Below, piece by piece: positions 55,306 through 64,000 of a DNA stretch of 64,000 nt. Both the position numbers and the translations under genes were made by a program. The DNA lies in assembly GCA_026122225.1 (NCBI GenBank), contig JANEZZ010002877.1, positions 248,001-312,000 of the forward strand. Direction: 5' to 3'. The first letter of the stretch is position 1, and each line of letters begins with the position of its first letter. The DNA is from Heloderma charlesbogerti. Lineage: Eukaryota; Chordata; Lepidosauria; Squamata; Helodermatidae. The notes under the pieces were generated by a model. The model was given only the letters and a program-made list of their open reading frames with translations. It was not told the DNA's origin and searched no databases.

Positions 55306-55497
55306 AAAGGTAAAGGTGTCCCCAACCAGTCGTGTCCGACTCTAGGGTGCGGTGCTCATCCCTGTTTCTAAGCCGAAGAGCCAGCGCTGTCCGAAGACGC
55401 TTCCGTGGTCATGTGGCCAGCATGACTGGACACCGAGGTGCACGGAACGCTGTTACCTTTCCCGCCAAAACAGTACCTATTTATCTACTTGCAATTT
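55306..55497 (-). mobile_element. Sauria SINE, 5'-truncated
   Basis: Minus strand. The 3' half contains GTAGATAAATAGGTACTG, CATGCTGGCCACATGACC, GATGAGCACCGCACCC and GAGTCGGACACGACTGG, ending in CCTTTACC. The tRNA head is missing. Closely similar to 15,570-15,755. Confidence 0.93.
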
Positions 55498-55630
55498 GAA
55501 CCCTTAGGGAATGTGATTTCCCTGAAATAGAAAGACTTCCTTGTGGGAAACATTTAATGTGATCTAATTAGAAGTCCCTGGGAAAGCTCAATAGCTCATG
55601 TCAAGGATCCAAGAGCAGACCATACAGTTA

Positions 55631-56003
55631 GAGCTTCTCCACATGGGGCTCTTATTCTGTGATTGAGATTGGTTACTCATGGAAGTTTTCAGGCCCTTTA
55701 CATGAAGTTGTCAAACTCCAGGGCCTCTCCTGTGCTTTGTAACCTTTATCCCAGGTGTTGTTGTTTTTTTTAAGACCATGGATAATGAGCTATCTAAATA
55801 TGCTGAGCTGATTTTTTCTGTGAAAAGAGAAAGTGGCACTATAACACAGCTGTATAATGAAACATATAGACCTTGCAGATAAAGGAGGTCCCTGGGGAAA
55901 AAACGTCGAAGTGTGTGAAAAGGAGCAATCTTAATCCCGCAAACAATATGGAAGCAGAAACCCCAAAAATTGTGGGATAAAAAACCCCTTAGTGAAATCT
56001 CTG
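55631..56003 (+). mobile_element. ~400 bp MITE family R400, copy F
   Basis: It starts GAGCTTCTCCACATGGGGC and has TTGGTTACTCATGGAAGTTT, CAGGCCCTTTACATGAAGTT, CTCCAGGGCCTCTCCTGTG, CAGCTGTATAATGAAACATA and AATCTTAATCCCGCAAACAA. The right end is diverged. Confidence 0.78.
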
Positions 56004-57181
56004 GAATCCACAACATCCTGTATTGTTCCATAGACAAAGCACTGGATTTTCACACATGACATTTAATAGGGTGCAACTCTACACCAAATTCTTTCTGGTT
56101 GTAGCTGTGGGAATAGGACCCTACCAAGGTTATATATGGGAGTAGACCATTCCTAATGCAATGGAAGAAAGATCACTTCCTAGTATCTATTTGAACAAGT
56201 TTCCAGGCATACTAAGTTTCACTGGGAAATATTTATCATTTCAGTAGTTATATTTTAGTGTATTAAAAAGTGGTGGACTATTTGTGCTGAACAGGAACCA
56301 CAAGTAATTAATGGAGATCCCTTTCTCCACCTACCCACTGCCTCTTGAATACAATACAACATAACCTATTTGTATTAAAAATATGACATCTTATAACTGT
56401 TTCAGATGTATACATTTCATTTAACAGGGCTTCCATAATTCAGGCAATTGCAGAGCACTGAGATGTGGAGGAAAGCCTTCAAAAAGAGATAGTGAATATT
56501 GATGGACTGAGAACAGTGCTTATTGAGGCTTTTAAGTTCTTTTTCCAAATGTGTTTCTCCTTTATGACTGTAGTGCTGCAAATGAATTTGGAAGGTAGTC
56601 TTAATGTTCCTATGCCATAGGAAAGTCTTTAAATTATAGATTCAGTGATTCTAAGGGGAATCCCATGCGTTGCAGGACATAGGAGTACTCTTTCTGTCAT
56701 GTTGTAGTTCAAGTCTTGAATGAAACACACCAGTTGGTCTAAATTCATTCTAATAACAATAGTTCAATGTGACAAGAAAGCAGATTCTCTCATTATATAG
56801 TCCAGCACAGCTGACTTTTGCCTTTAACTGATGCCACATAAATGTCCACTCTGGATAGTCTTTCCATCCCTGCCATTTCACCTGTCCTAGAGGTCATATC
56901 TTCATCTGCTTTGACTTACCCTTCAAAATTCTCCTTGGAATTGTCCCAACTGCACTTTTGGCCCTCCAGATATTTTGGCCTACCCTAATAGCATCAATTT
57001 ATATAGTGGATATTGTTTAAGCTTTTGAATGATATAGGATTCATATCTGGAAAAAATAAGAAGCTAGATAATTTCCAACGATACCAGTTATGAACACAAA
57101 TACTTGGGCACACCATTCATAAAGGTATGTGTCAGTGCCACAGCTTTCCTGCTATGTTGTTGCCAGATCCATTGCAACTAA
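56004..57181. other. No gene seen
   Basis: Unique DNA. A small fragment GGCCCTCCAGATATTTTGG at about 56,959 is a relict of the palindromic hAT-like MITE. Confidence 0.45.
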
Positions 57182-57630
57182 GGGTGACTACAGGGATAGT
57201 TGGACACCTCCAAAGTCAGAGGCAGCTGACTATCCTATGCAGGGTGGGCAGAGCACAGAGGGGACCCCCTCCTCAGTCTTCTGCCCACCCTGCTTTTGTG
57301 GCTAAATGGCCAATTTTGGCTGTCTAGCTGGGGTGCTTCAGAGCGGGGTTGGGGAGGCCGCACGGCACATAGGAAGCTTCTAATGAAGCGTCCGCAGTCT
57401 CCTCCCCCTCCCTGCCCCTGGAAACGCCCCCTTTTCACCCTCTCCACACTCGTTTATGAACACGGAGATAACAGTGGCACGGAAAGAACTGTGCCAGCTA
57501 TGAGGGGGCAGGGGAGAGGGCGGGAAGCACAGTTTCCTGGCTCCAAGTGCAGTCTATAAGCTTGGAGCCAGTAAACCAAAAAACCCTACAGCTCTCTGGA
57601 TGATGTCTAGTGGTTATACGATTGCTCTCC
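57182..57630 (+). mobile_element. Harbinger-like non-autonomous transposon, copy 3
   Basis: Same orientation as copy 1. It begins TAA then GGGTGACTACAGGG, with the CAGGGTGGGCAG..., CTGCCCACCCTGC hairpin, GGCTAAATGGCCAATTTTGG and GTCTAGCTGG blocks, and ends GTCTAGTGGTTATACGATTG. The right flank AAC does not match TAA. Diverged but clearly homologous. Confidence 0.7.
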
Positions 57631-57949
57631 CCAACAAGATAATGCCATATATTCATGTGTGCAAGGTTTTGCATCAGTGTCGATTTCTTCATAGTGCAGG
57701 TGTCATCTCCCAGTCAACACTCAGTGTTTCCCATTTCAGCCTTTTCCTGTGTCATACTTCAGTTTTGCATTATGCTTGCCCAACTACTAATCTTTTGATG
57801 GTAACTGGTCTAAGTATTGTTGTGCTGCCTTCATGTCAATATAAGAAGCTAGTGACTGGATCACAGAGGGAAAATAAGCCATGGGGGCTGACTTTCCCTC
57901 CTGGCACATGCCAGTTGCAAGCCGCTTAATTAGCATAATTACTCTCGCC
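57631..57949. other. No gene seen
   Basis: Unique sequence. Confidence 0.4.
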
Positions 57950-58110
57950 GGGTGTGGGCTGTTGTGACGTCCAGACCCAGCAATGGTGGCTGGCTGGGGT
58001 GGTTTACAAACCTCCCTGAAACCCCAGAACAAGCCATGGGTTTCAGAGTGGTTTGTAAACCACCCCAGCCACCCACCCTTGCTGGGATTGTGCGAACCCA
58101 CCCAGTGTGT
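57950..58110. mobile_element. Palindromic MITE / foldback element
   Basis: Arms 57,977-58,024 and 58,037-58,086: CAGCAATGGTGGCTGGC and TGGGGTGGTTTACAAACC, with complement GGTTTGTAAACCACCCC and AGCCACCCACCCTTGCTG. The outer ends GGGTGTGGGCTGTTGTG and CCCACCCAGTGTG are a weaker inverted repeat. Non-coding, superfamily unknown. Confidence 0.65.
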
Positions 58111-58849
58111 CACAGGTCATGATGTTTTGCTGGTGTGACAAATGTTGGTGCAATATGCTTCATTCCATGCCTCTGTATGATTGTGCCTTTGGAAGAGTGT
58201 TAATTGCTCCAATTAAGTGATGGCTACACTCACAAAGCTTGCATTTTAGCGCATAGTTAGCCTGGCAATTAAGGAAAGCTCTGGTGACAAAGGGAAGTGA
58301 AGTGTAACATAATTTAGTGTTTAAGAAAATGTCTCAAGCAGCACTCAGAAATTTCATGCTGTGTATTAGAGGAAATGCAGAAGGAAAATAAAAACAATGC
58401 TGAGATGGGGATGGGGAGAAAACAATTTCCAAAAACACTGGGGCAGCGGGCTCTGTTCTTTGTCATTTACCATTTTACATTTATCAGGGATACCAGATCC
58501 ACAATTCTAATCAGGCCTGATCTCTAATAACATAAGAAATTGCTGGATTTTCACATTGAGGTTCATCTTACCCAGTATTCTGTTTCTACGTCCAGCCAGA
58601 TGCTTCTGGAATCTCACAAGCAGGATGTGATGGTGGTGACCAGCCCGTGCTACTGGCTTTGGGCATCTAGTAGTCAAAGTTATACTAGCTGTCAACACTG
58701 GAGCTCCCTTTTTAGCTATCATGGTTTATAACTGTTAATAGACTTTTCTTCCATGATGTTTCCCCTTTTAAAACTACTTTTTAAGCTATTAGTCATCACC
58801 ACATCTTGTGATAGTGAATTTCCTATGGTCCTAAGGTTGTAGAGCTACT

Positions 58850-58956
58850 TATGGCTACTGTAATGTGTTGTACATAGGGCTGCCCTTGAAGACTGTTCAG
58901 AAATTTCAGTTAGTTCAAAATACAGCTGCTAGGCTGTTGACTGGGACTGGTTGGTG
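58850..58956 (+). pseudogene. L2 RT C-terminal fragment
   Basis: LYIGLPLKTVQKFQLVQNTA and ARLLTGTGW match the conserved segment at 42,370-42,455. It is a tiny relict of one exon-free LINE frame, with no 3' UTR. Confidence 0.8.
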
Positions 58957-59539
58957 GGGGAAAAGAAAAGGTGGATATCTGAAAGCTGAGATTTCACAGA
59001 AACAAGGAAATGAGAACGTTATGGAGTGTAGAGAAAAAATGGGATAACTAAATGGGATTCAAGGAGCGGAGTAGAGTTGGACCACAGGAGATAATGAAGG
59101 TGTGGTTGCTATGGGGGCAGAGGGTGTCAGAGGCTGTTTTTGACAGATTTTGTTAGGCTTTGATGAATGTGCTGATATATTTTGACACAGCTCAATTATT
59201 AGTTTATATTTGAGCAATACATGAAAATATTGAGGTTCTAGAGGATCTTTGACTCTGCCCCTGTACCTTATTTTTACTGTGTGATTAAATACAATTGGGT
59301 TAACCATGTGACAGAAATGCTTACTTGTGGCCTATGTAAGGTCGCCCTCATGAGTTAATAAAAATGTAAAGGTCAGCTCAAATAGATTTTGTTGTTGTTG
59401 AGTTCAGCTGCTTTGGAATATTGGTATAATATTATGGGGTTCCTTTGCATCACCGGATAAGATTAAAAGAAGTGATATTTCTTATGTTTAAAATGCGGGA
59501 AGGAATCATGTTTAAAGTGTGGAAATAGGGAATTAATTG

Positions 59540-59585
59540 GGGTGTGTATGTGTGTGTGTGTGTGTGAAAGAGAGAGAGAGAGAGT
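59540..59585. repeat. (GT)n(GA)n microsatellite
   Basis: GT units followed by GA units. Confidence 0.95.
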
Positions 59586-60601
59586 TGAGCTGTTTTAGAA
59601 TATGGATATAATATTATGAAGTTCTTGGCAAAACATGTAATCAGCTTTTCATCACTGGATAAGATTAAAAATGTATTTCTTATGCAATGGATGGACACAC
59701 AGCAGAATGTTAGTGTGTGATGACAAACTGCGTTGCTCAGCTTTTGTGCTTTTCTTTTGACAACCCATACACATTTTATTAGAACTCCTGTTGTAATTCA
59801 CCAAACTCCCCCACATGTTGTTACCATTGCTTTAGTTAATTGCACTTTTAGCCATTTCACAGTTCAGTCCTGCATGCCTCCTGAATCTTGCATTGGCAGG
59901 TCATTAAGCTGGAGTAAATGCTGGAGACTTGTTGTTGAAAGTTAATCATGTTGGCCTCCTCTTCTCCAGAGGGAAAGCCCACGATGCACGCACGAAAAAT
60001 ATTCCTCCTTAATGTGTTTTTCAGGCTGTCAGCTGTACTTTGTTCCTCTGAAAATGGTAAGTGGAAGTGTGCACCACAATTTTTATTCTCTTTCACCTTT
60101 ACGGTTCTGATATTCCATTACCACAACTAAGGCAGTGACATCAAAATCTATCAAGGGGGAAAGGAAAGTTGTTGGATGGAATAAGACCTTAACTATTGTA
60201 TCAGCAAAAGGTCACTATTAATGTTTCATGATGAGATATTAATAAGACATTAACCAATTAAATATTTCATATTCACAATTGAGCTTGATTAGCAAGTTCA
60301 TGAATAATAATAACATTAAAAATGATAGGTGACATTATCTAGAGTTATACAATCTGCCATTCTACAGACACTGGAGAGGCAAATCTATTTCTCTGCAAGT
60401 TGTAATGAATGAATGAATGCAAAATCACACATATACTTTTAACTGGACAAATCTTTTATTAATGATTGGGTCATTACTTAACACTTAAATGGAATAATTT
60501 AGTCTATAAATTATATGCTTGGAACTCAGTCTTCATACAAGTTTACTTTTACTGGTCACCTGCATAACTTCAATGAAGTTATTCCACCGCAAAACATGTG
60601 T

Positions 60602-60700
60602 GTGAGTATAATCTCTCTGTGTGTGCGCGTGTGTGCGCGCGTGTGCGCATTTGTGTGCACATGTGCATGCATGCACAGACACACACACACACACACACAA
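60602..60700. repeat. GT/GC then CA microsatellite tract
   Basis: Imperfect GT and GC dinucleotides, ATGCATGCATGC, then (CA)n. It could adopt Z-DNA or fold back (GTGTG...CACAC). Confidence 0.9.
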
Positions 60701-60854
60701 GTACATCTTCCACACTGAGGACCTTAACAGTTTCAAAAAGATAGCAGAGATGGGGCTTTGTGCTAAGTAAGCATATGGGATTGCAACCTTAGCCATGCAG
60801 TCTCCCAAATTCATTCTAAAATGGTTCAATCTTATGTGATTTTCCCAAATGTAT

Positions 60855-62003
60855 ACAGAATACATAAGTATTCATCCCCCTTTGACTGTTCCACATTTTG
60901 TTGTGTTACAACCTGGAATTAAAATGGATTTAATGAGGATATCTTGTCACTGATCTACACAAAATAGTCCATAACGTCAAAGGGGCAGGGGAATCTATAT
61001 ATTTTACAAAATGATTTACAAATAAAAAACTGAAAAGTCTGGGTTGCATAAGTATTAACCCCCTTTGCGTGACACCCCTAAATAAGCTCTGGTGCAACCA
61101 ACTGCCTTCAGAAGTCACATAATTAGTTGTATGGAGTCCACCTGTGTGTAGGGATGGCAGAGAATTCCACCACGGATCTCGGTGAGGCTGAATGCCAGTG
61201 CATTCGGCCCCCGAACTCCGTGTCGGAATAGCCTGCCACCTCCCGCCCCCCGCGGATCCCCCCCTGGGACGAGACTTACCTGGGGCAGATCTTCCGGACG
61301 GCAGTGGCTCCAGAGGCAGCTCAGTGGCAGCGGTGGCGGCGGTGGCGGCGGCCAGTCTTCCGACCGGCTGCCGCCACCACCATTTCCAGTGTTAAAAAAA
61401 AAAAAAGGACATGATAGGCTACGTAAAGATTTACGTAGCCTATCATGGCTAGGTTAAAAAAAACAAAAAACAATGTGATAGGCTACGTAAATCTTTACAT
61501 AGCCTATCACGTCTGACTTAAAAAAAACACAAAAAAGTGCGTACGCAAATGGCGGCGGCTATGGCCGCCCCCATTTGCGTTCCTTATTTTCGCCGTCTTA
61601 GTCTACGTAAATATTTACGTAGACTAAGACGGGCCAAAATAAGGAATGCAAATGGTGGTGGCCGTAGCCGCCGCCATTTGAGTATGCACGTTTTTTTTTT
61701 TTTTAAGTCAGACGTGATAGGCTACATAAAGATTTGCGTCCCTGCCATTTGCGTCCCTGCTAGCCAGCGGCCGGATGTCCGGCTGCTGGCGGAGCTGGCC
61801 GGCGGCTCCGCAGAATCCCCGCAGAGCCGAGCCGGCCGGCCAGGATTCCGTGGGGAGGGATGGAGTGCCTCTCCCCCCCAGCGGAACCCGGCGGAGACAG
61901 GTAAGGGCAATTTCGTACATACCTACCTGTGTGCAATTCGAGTGTCACATGATCTCAAATTAAATACACCTGTTTCTGAAAGGCCCCCAAAGTTTGTTGG
62001 AGA
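60855..62003 (+). mobile_element. Tc1-like transposon 5' remnant, split by MITE
   Basis: 60,855-61,148 and 61,926-62,003 join to a Tc1/mariner terminal region: CATAAGTATTCATCCCCCTT, CATTTTGTTGTGTTACAACC, AAATAAGCTCTGGTGCAACC, GAGTCCACCTGTGTGCAATT and ACACCTGTTTCTGAAAGG. This matches what I recall of a widespread vertebrate Tc1-like element upstream of its transposase start. The transposase itself is absent: the remnant stops where the 236 bp palindromic element begins. Confidence 0.75.
61149..61925 (+). mobile_element. TAGGGATG hAT-like MITE, copy 6 (777 bp)
   Basis: The clearest copy. It lies between perfect CCTGTGTG duplications (61,141-61,148 and 61,926-61,933) inside the Tc1 remnant, which reads continuously once it is removed. 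Ends are TAGGGATGGCAGAGAATTCC and TTTCGTACATACCTA. The core has ATGATAGGCTACGTAAAG palindromes at about 61,410 and 61,470, AAATGGCGGCGG facing CCGCCGCCATTTG, and the centre TTAGTCTACGTAAAT with its complement. CTTACCTGGGG and GACAGGTAAGGGC lie near the ends. Copies of the family differ in which internal units they keep. Confidence 0.92.
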
Positions 62004-62239
62004 GCACCTACCCTGAGCCATTTGCAAGCACCCGTCATTGTTCCCACGAATGGTGAATTGGGAACTTCCATAAATTTAATATTGTACACATAGTGGCCAT
62101 AAATGCTGCATAGATGGGGACTTTACAAATGCTATGTGTGCAATATTAAATTTATGGAAGTTCCGAGTGGCCATTTTTTTCACATAATAGCGGCCGCGGA
62201 AACGATGACAGGTGCTCACACACAGCTCAGGGTAGGTGC
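62004..62239. mobile_element. 236 bp palindromic MITE
   Basis: The whole element folds on itself. GCACCTACCCTGAGCCATTT pairs with its complement at 62,221-62,239. Within, AACTTCCATAAATTTAATAT and TGTACACATAG pair with CTATGTGTGCAATATTAAA and TTTATGGAAGTTCC. It sits at the end of the Tc1 remnant. No target duplication is confirmed. Confidence 0.72.
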
Positions 62240-62507
62240 AGGCGGCTTGGTGAGCATGGGGAGGGATGGAAATGGGTCCAGGGGTGCATGAATGGGGTCA
62301 GAAGCTGGGTGGGCACCTGGAGAACCTGGAGAGGGGGGCACGTCCATCCATCCCTACCCACAGCTTACCAGGCAGCAGCTACAGAGGTCCTTTTTTCTGG
62401 CTGTGCTTCAGAGGAAAGAGTTGATGTGCAGCTCACTGACATCTTCATTTCTTAAAAATGTATCTAAGCCCTAAGCATTCAAAGGAAATGAAGACAGCAG
62501 CAGCAGC
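62240..62507. other. Unassigned spacer
   Basis: G-rich unique DNA, no gene. Confidence 0.4.
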
Positions 62508-64000
62508 TTTGTTCAGTCATTAAATCGTGTCAGACTGTTCGTGACCTCATGGACCATAGCATGCCAGGCCTTCCTGTCCTGCACTCTCTCCCGGAGTGTG
62601 CTCAAGTTCATATTCATTGCATCGGTGATGCTATCTAGCCATCTCATCATCTTCCGTCCCCTTCTCCTTTTGCCTTCAATCTTTCCCAGCATCAGTGACT
62701 TTTCCAGTGACTTTTCTCTTCGCATTTGGTGGCCAAAATATTTGAGCTTCAGCTTCAGTATCTGTCCTTCCAATGAGCACTCAGGGTTGATTTCCTTTAG
62801 GATTGACTGATTTGACCTCCTTGTAGTCCAGGGGACTCTTAAGAGTCTTCTCCAGCACCACAGTTTGAAGGCATCAATTCTTCAGCGCTCAGCCTTCCTT
62901 ATAGACAGTCCAGCTCTCACAGCCATACGTTACTACTGGGAAAACCATAGCTTTGATTATGCAGACCTTTGTCAGTAGGGATCTACGAAAGTTCCGCCAT
63001 GGATCTCGGGGAGGCTGAATGCCAGTGCATTCGGCCCCCCGAAATCGGTGGCGGAACGGCCCGCCCACGCCCCCCCCCCGGGACGGGACTTACCTTGGGC
63101 AGATCTTCCTGGCGGCAGCGGCTCCGGCGGCGGTTCGGCGGTGGCAGCTGTGGCGGCCGGTCTTCCGACCAGCTGCCGCCACCGCCATTTCCAGGTTAAA
63201 AAAACAAAACAAAAACAAAAAAAATGATAGTGATTTAAATCTTTAGGTAGCCTATCACAGCTAGATTTTAAAAAAACGCCATGATAGGCTACATAAATGT
63301 TTACGTAGCCTATCATGGCTGACTTAAAAACAAAACAAAACAAAAACACGTAAGCAAATGGCGGCGGCCATGGACACCACCATTTGCGTTCCTTATTTTG
63401 GCATGTCTTAGTCTACGTAAACATTTACTAAAATAAATAAATAAGTAGACGCTACGCTATTTGCGTTCCCCTTATTTTCGCTGTCTTAGTCTACGTAAAT
63501 GTTTACATAGACTAAGATGTGCCAAAAACCACTGCCATTTGCATACACGGGTTTGTTTGTTTTTTTAAATCAGCCGTGATAGGCTACGTAAACATTTACA
63601 TAGCCTATTACGGTTAACTGCAGGGACGCAAACGGCGGCAGCTACGGCTGCCGCCATTTGCATCCCTGCTAGCCAGCGGCCAGATGTCTTTCTGCTGGCA
63701 GAGCCGGCCTGCGGCGCCGCAGAATCGCTGCGGAGCACAGCCGGCCAGCCAGGATTCCAGGGGGGGGGAGGAACGGAGCGCCTCCCCCCGCGGCGAGGAT
63801 TCCGGGGGGAGGGACGGAATGCCTCCCCCCCCACCATCAGCATAATCCCTGAAAGGTAAGTGATTTTCGTACATCCCTATTTGTCGGCAAGGTGATGTCT
63901 CTGCTTCTTACTATGCTGTCTAGGTTTGCCATAGCTTTCCTCCCAAGCAGCAAATGTCTTTTAATTTCATGGCTACAGTCACCGTCTGTGGTGATCTTGG
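62508..64000 (-). mobile_element. Bov-B LINE copy 2, split by MITE, runs off right edge
   Basis: Minus strand. The 3' end is at about 62,508. The coding tail at 62,513-62,773 has EGQILKLKLKYFGHQMRREK, RRRGRKMMRWLDSITDAMNM and LRERVQDRKAWHAMVHEVT, matching residues 383-460 of the copy at 38.4 kb. Coding homology continues to 62,967, is interrupted by the MITE at 62,976-63,879, and resumes with the ITLPTKVRL and MANLDSIVRSRDI region to 64,000. It has a frameshift near 62,800-62,890, so it is older than copy 1. Confidence 0.93.
62976..63879 (+). mobile_element. TAGGGATG hAT-like MITE, copy 7 (904 bp)
   Basis: Inserted in Bov-B with TTTGTCAG (62,968-62,975) and TTTGTCGG (63,880-63,887). The intact Bov-B at 39,296-39,304 confirms that the target read once. 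Ends TAGGGATCTACGAAAGTTCC and TTTTCGTACATCCCTA. The core holds ATGATAGGCTACATAAATG-type palindromes near 63,280 and 63,580, two TTAGTCTACGTAAA centres (63,406 and 63,485), and AAATGGCGGCGG facing CCGCCATTTGC. One centre is split by AAATAAATAAATAAG, a local rearrangement. Confidence 0.9.

Larger units (their letters stand above)
58957..60850. other. No gene seen
   Basis: AT-rich unique DNA with simple repeats at 59,540-59,585 and 60,602-60,700. Around 60,755-60,800, TAAGTAAGCATATGGGATTG is a trace of the ~85 bp palindromic MITE. Confidence 0.5.

Noticed and set aside
61182..61457. Several open frames inside the TAGGGATG elements (also near 36.3-37.1, 41.2-41.7, 51.4-52.3 and 63.0-63.8 kb)
   Set aside because: They occur on both strands, consist of Arg/Pro/Gly/Ala runs from GC-rich DNA, and are not conserved between copies.

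Overview
The window reads as intergenic DNA of a squamate reptile (lizard or snake). The evidence is its mobile elements: Sauria-type tRNA SINEs, Bov-B (RTE-clade) LINEs, CR1 and L2 LINEs, a DIRS/Ngaro retrotransposon, a chromodomain Ty3/gypsy LTR element, a Tc1-like transposon and many short palindromic DNA transposons. I found no convincing host protein-coding exon, rRNA gene or tRNA gene on either strand. Every long open reading frame belongs to a transposable element or is a chance frame in GC-rich repeat DNA.

Layout. 1-1,960 is a CR1 LINE (minus) running off the left edge. 2,021-2,545 holds two abutting MITEs, each bounded by TTA. 2.5-15 kb is mostly unique AT-rich DNA with microsatellites, a hAT-like remnant split by a CR1 tail, an L2 copy (12.84-14.11 kb, minus) and copies of a ~400 bp repeat. 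15.12-15.76 kb has two adjacent tRNA-derived SINEs. A 5S-rRNA-derived SINE with a CR1 tail occurs at 16.28 kb (minus) and 30.05 kb (plus). 19-33 kb contains CR1 pieces, small palindromic MITEs and a Penelope-like fragment. 34.97-45.26 kb is one DIRS/Ngaro retrotransposon (minus) broken by a gypsy element (itself split by a young Bov-B copy), an L2 copy and two hAT-like MITEs, with a third such MITE at its 5' border. 46-50 kb is mostly unique. 50.26-52.88 kb is a second long L2 (minus) split by a 902 bp hAT-like MITE. 53-61 kb is mixed unique DNA, MITEs and a Sauria SINE fragment. 60.85-64 kb has a Tc1-like remnant and a Bov-B copy, each split by another hAT-like MITE.

The most unusual content is a family of 0.4-0.9 kb elements with TAGGGATG...CATCCCTA ends, seven copies here. 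Four have recognisable 8-bp target duplications, which suggests hAT mobilisation. The larger copies have a palindromic core made of smaller palindromes on a GATAGGCTACGT theme. All copies have splice-donor-like motifs facing outward. The second candidate novelty is the 5S/CR1 chimeric SINE, supported by two copies that share one junction. Functional interaction between elements is parasitic: Bov-B and the Sauria SINEs share a 3' end, CR1 and the 5S SINE share a 3' end, and the MITEs depend on transposases not encoded here.
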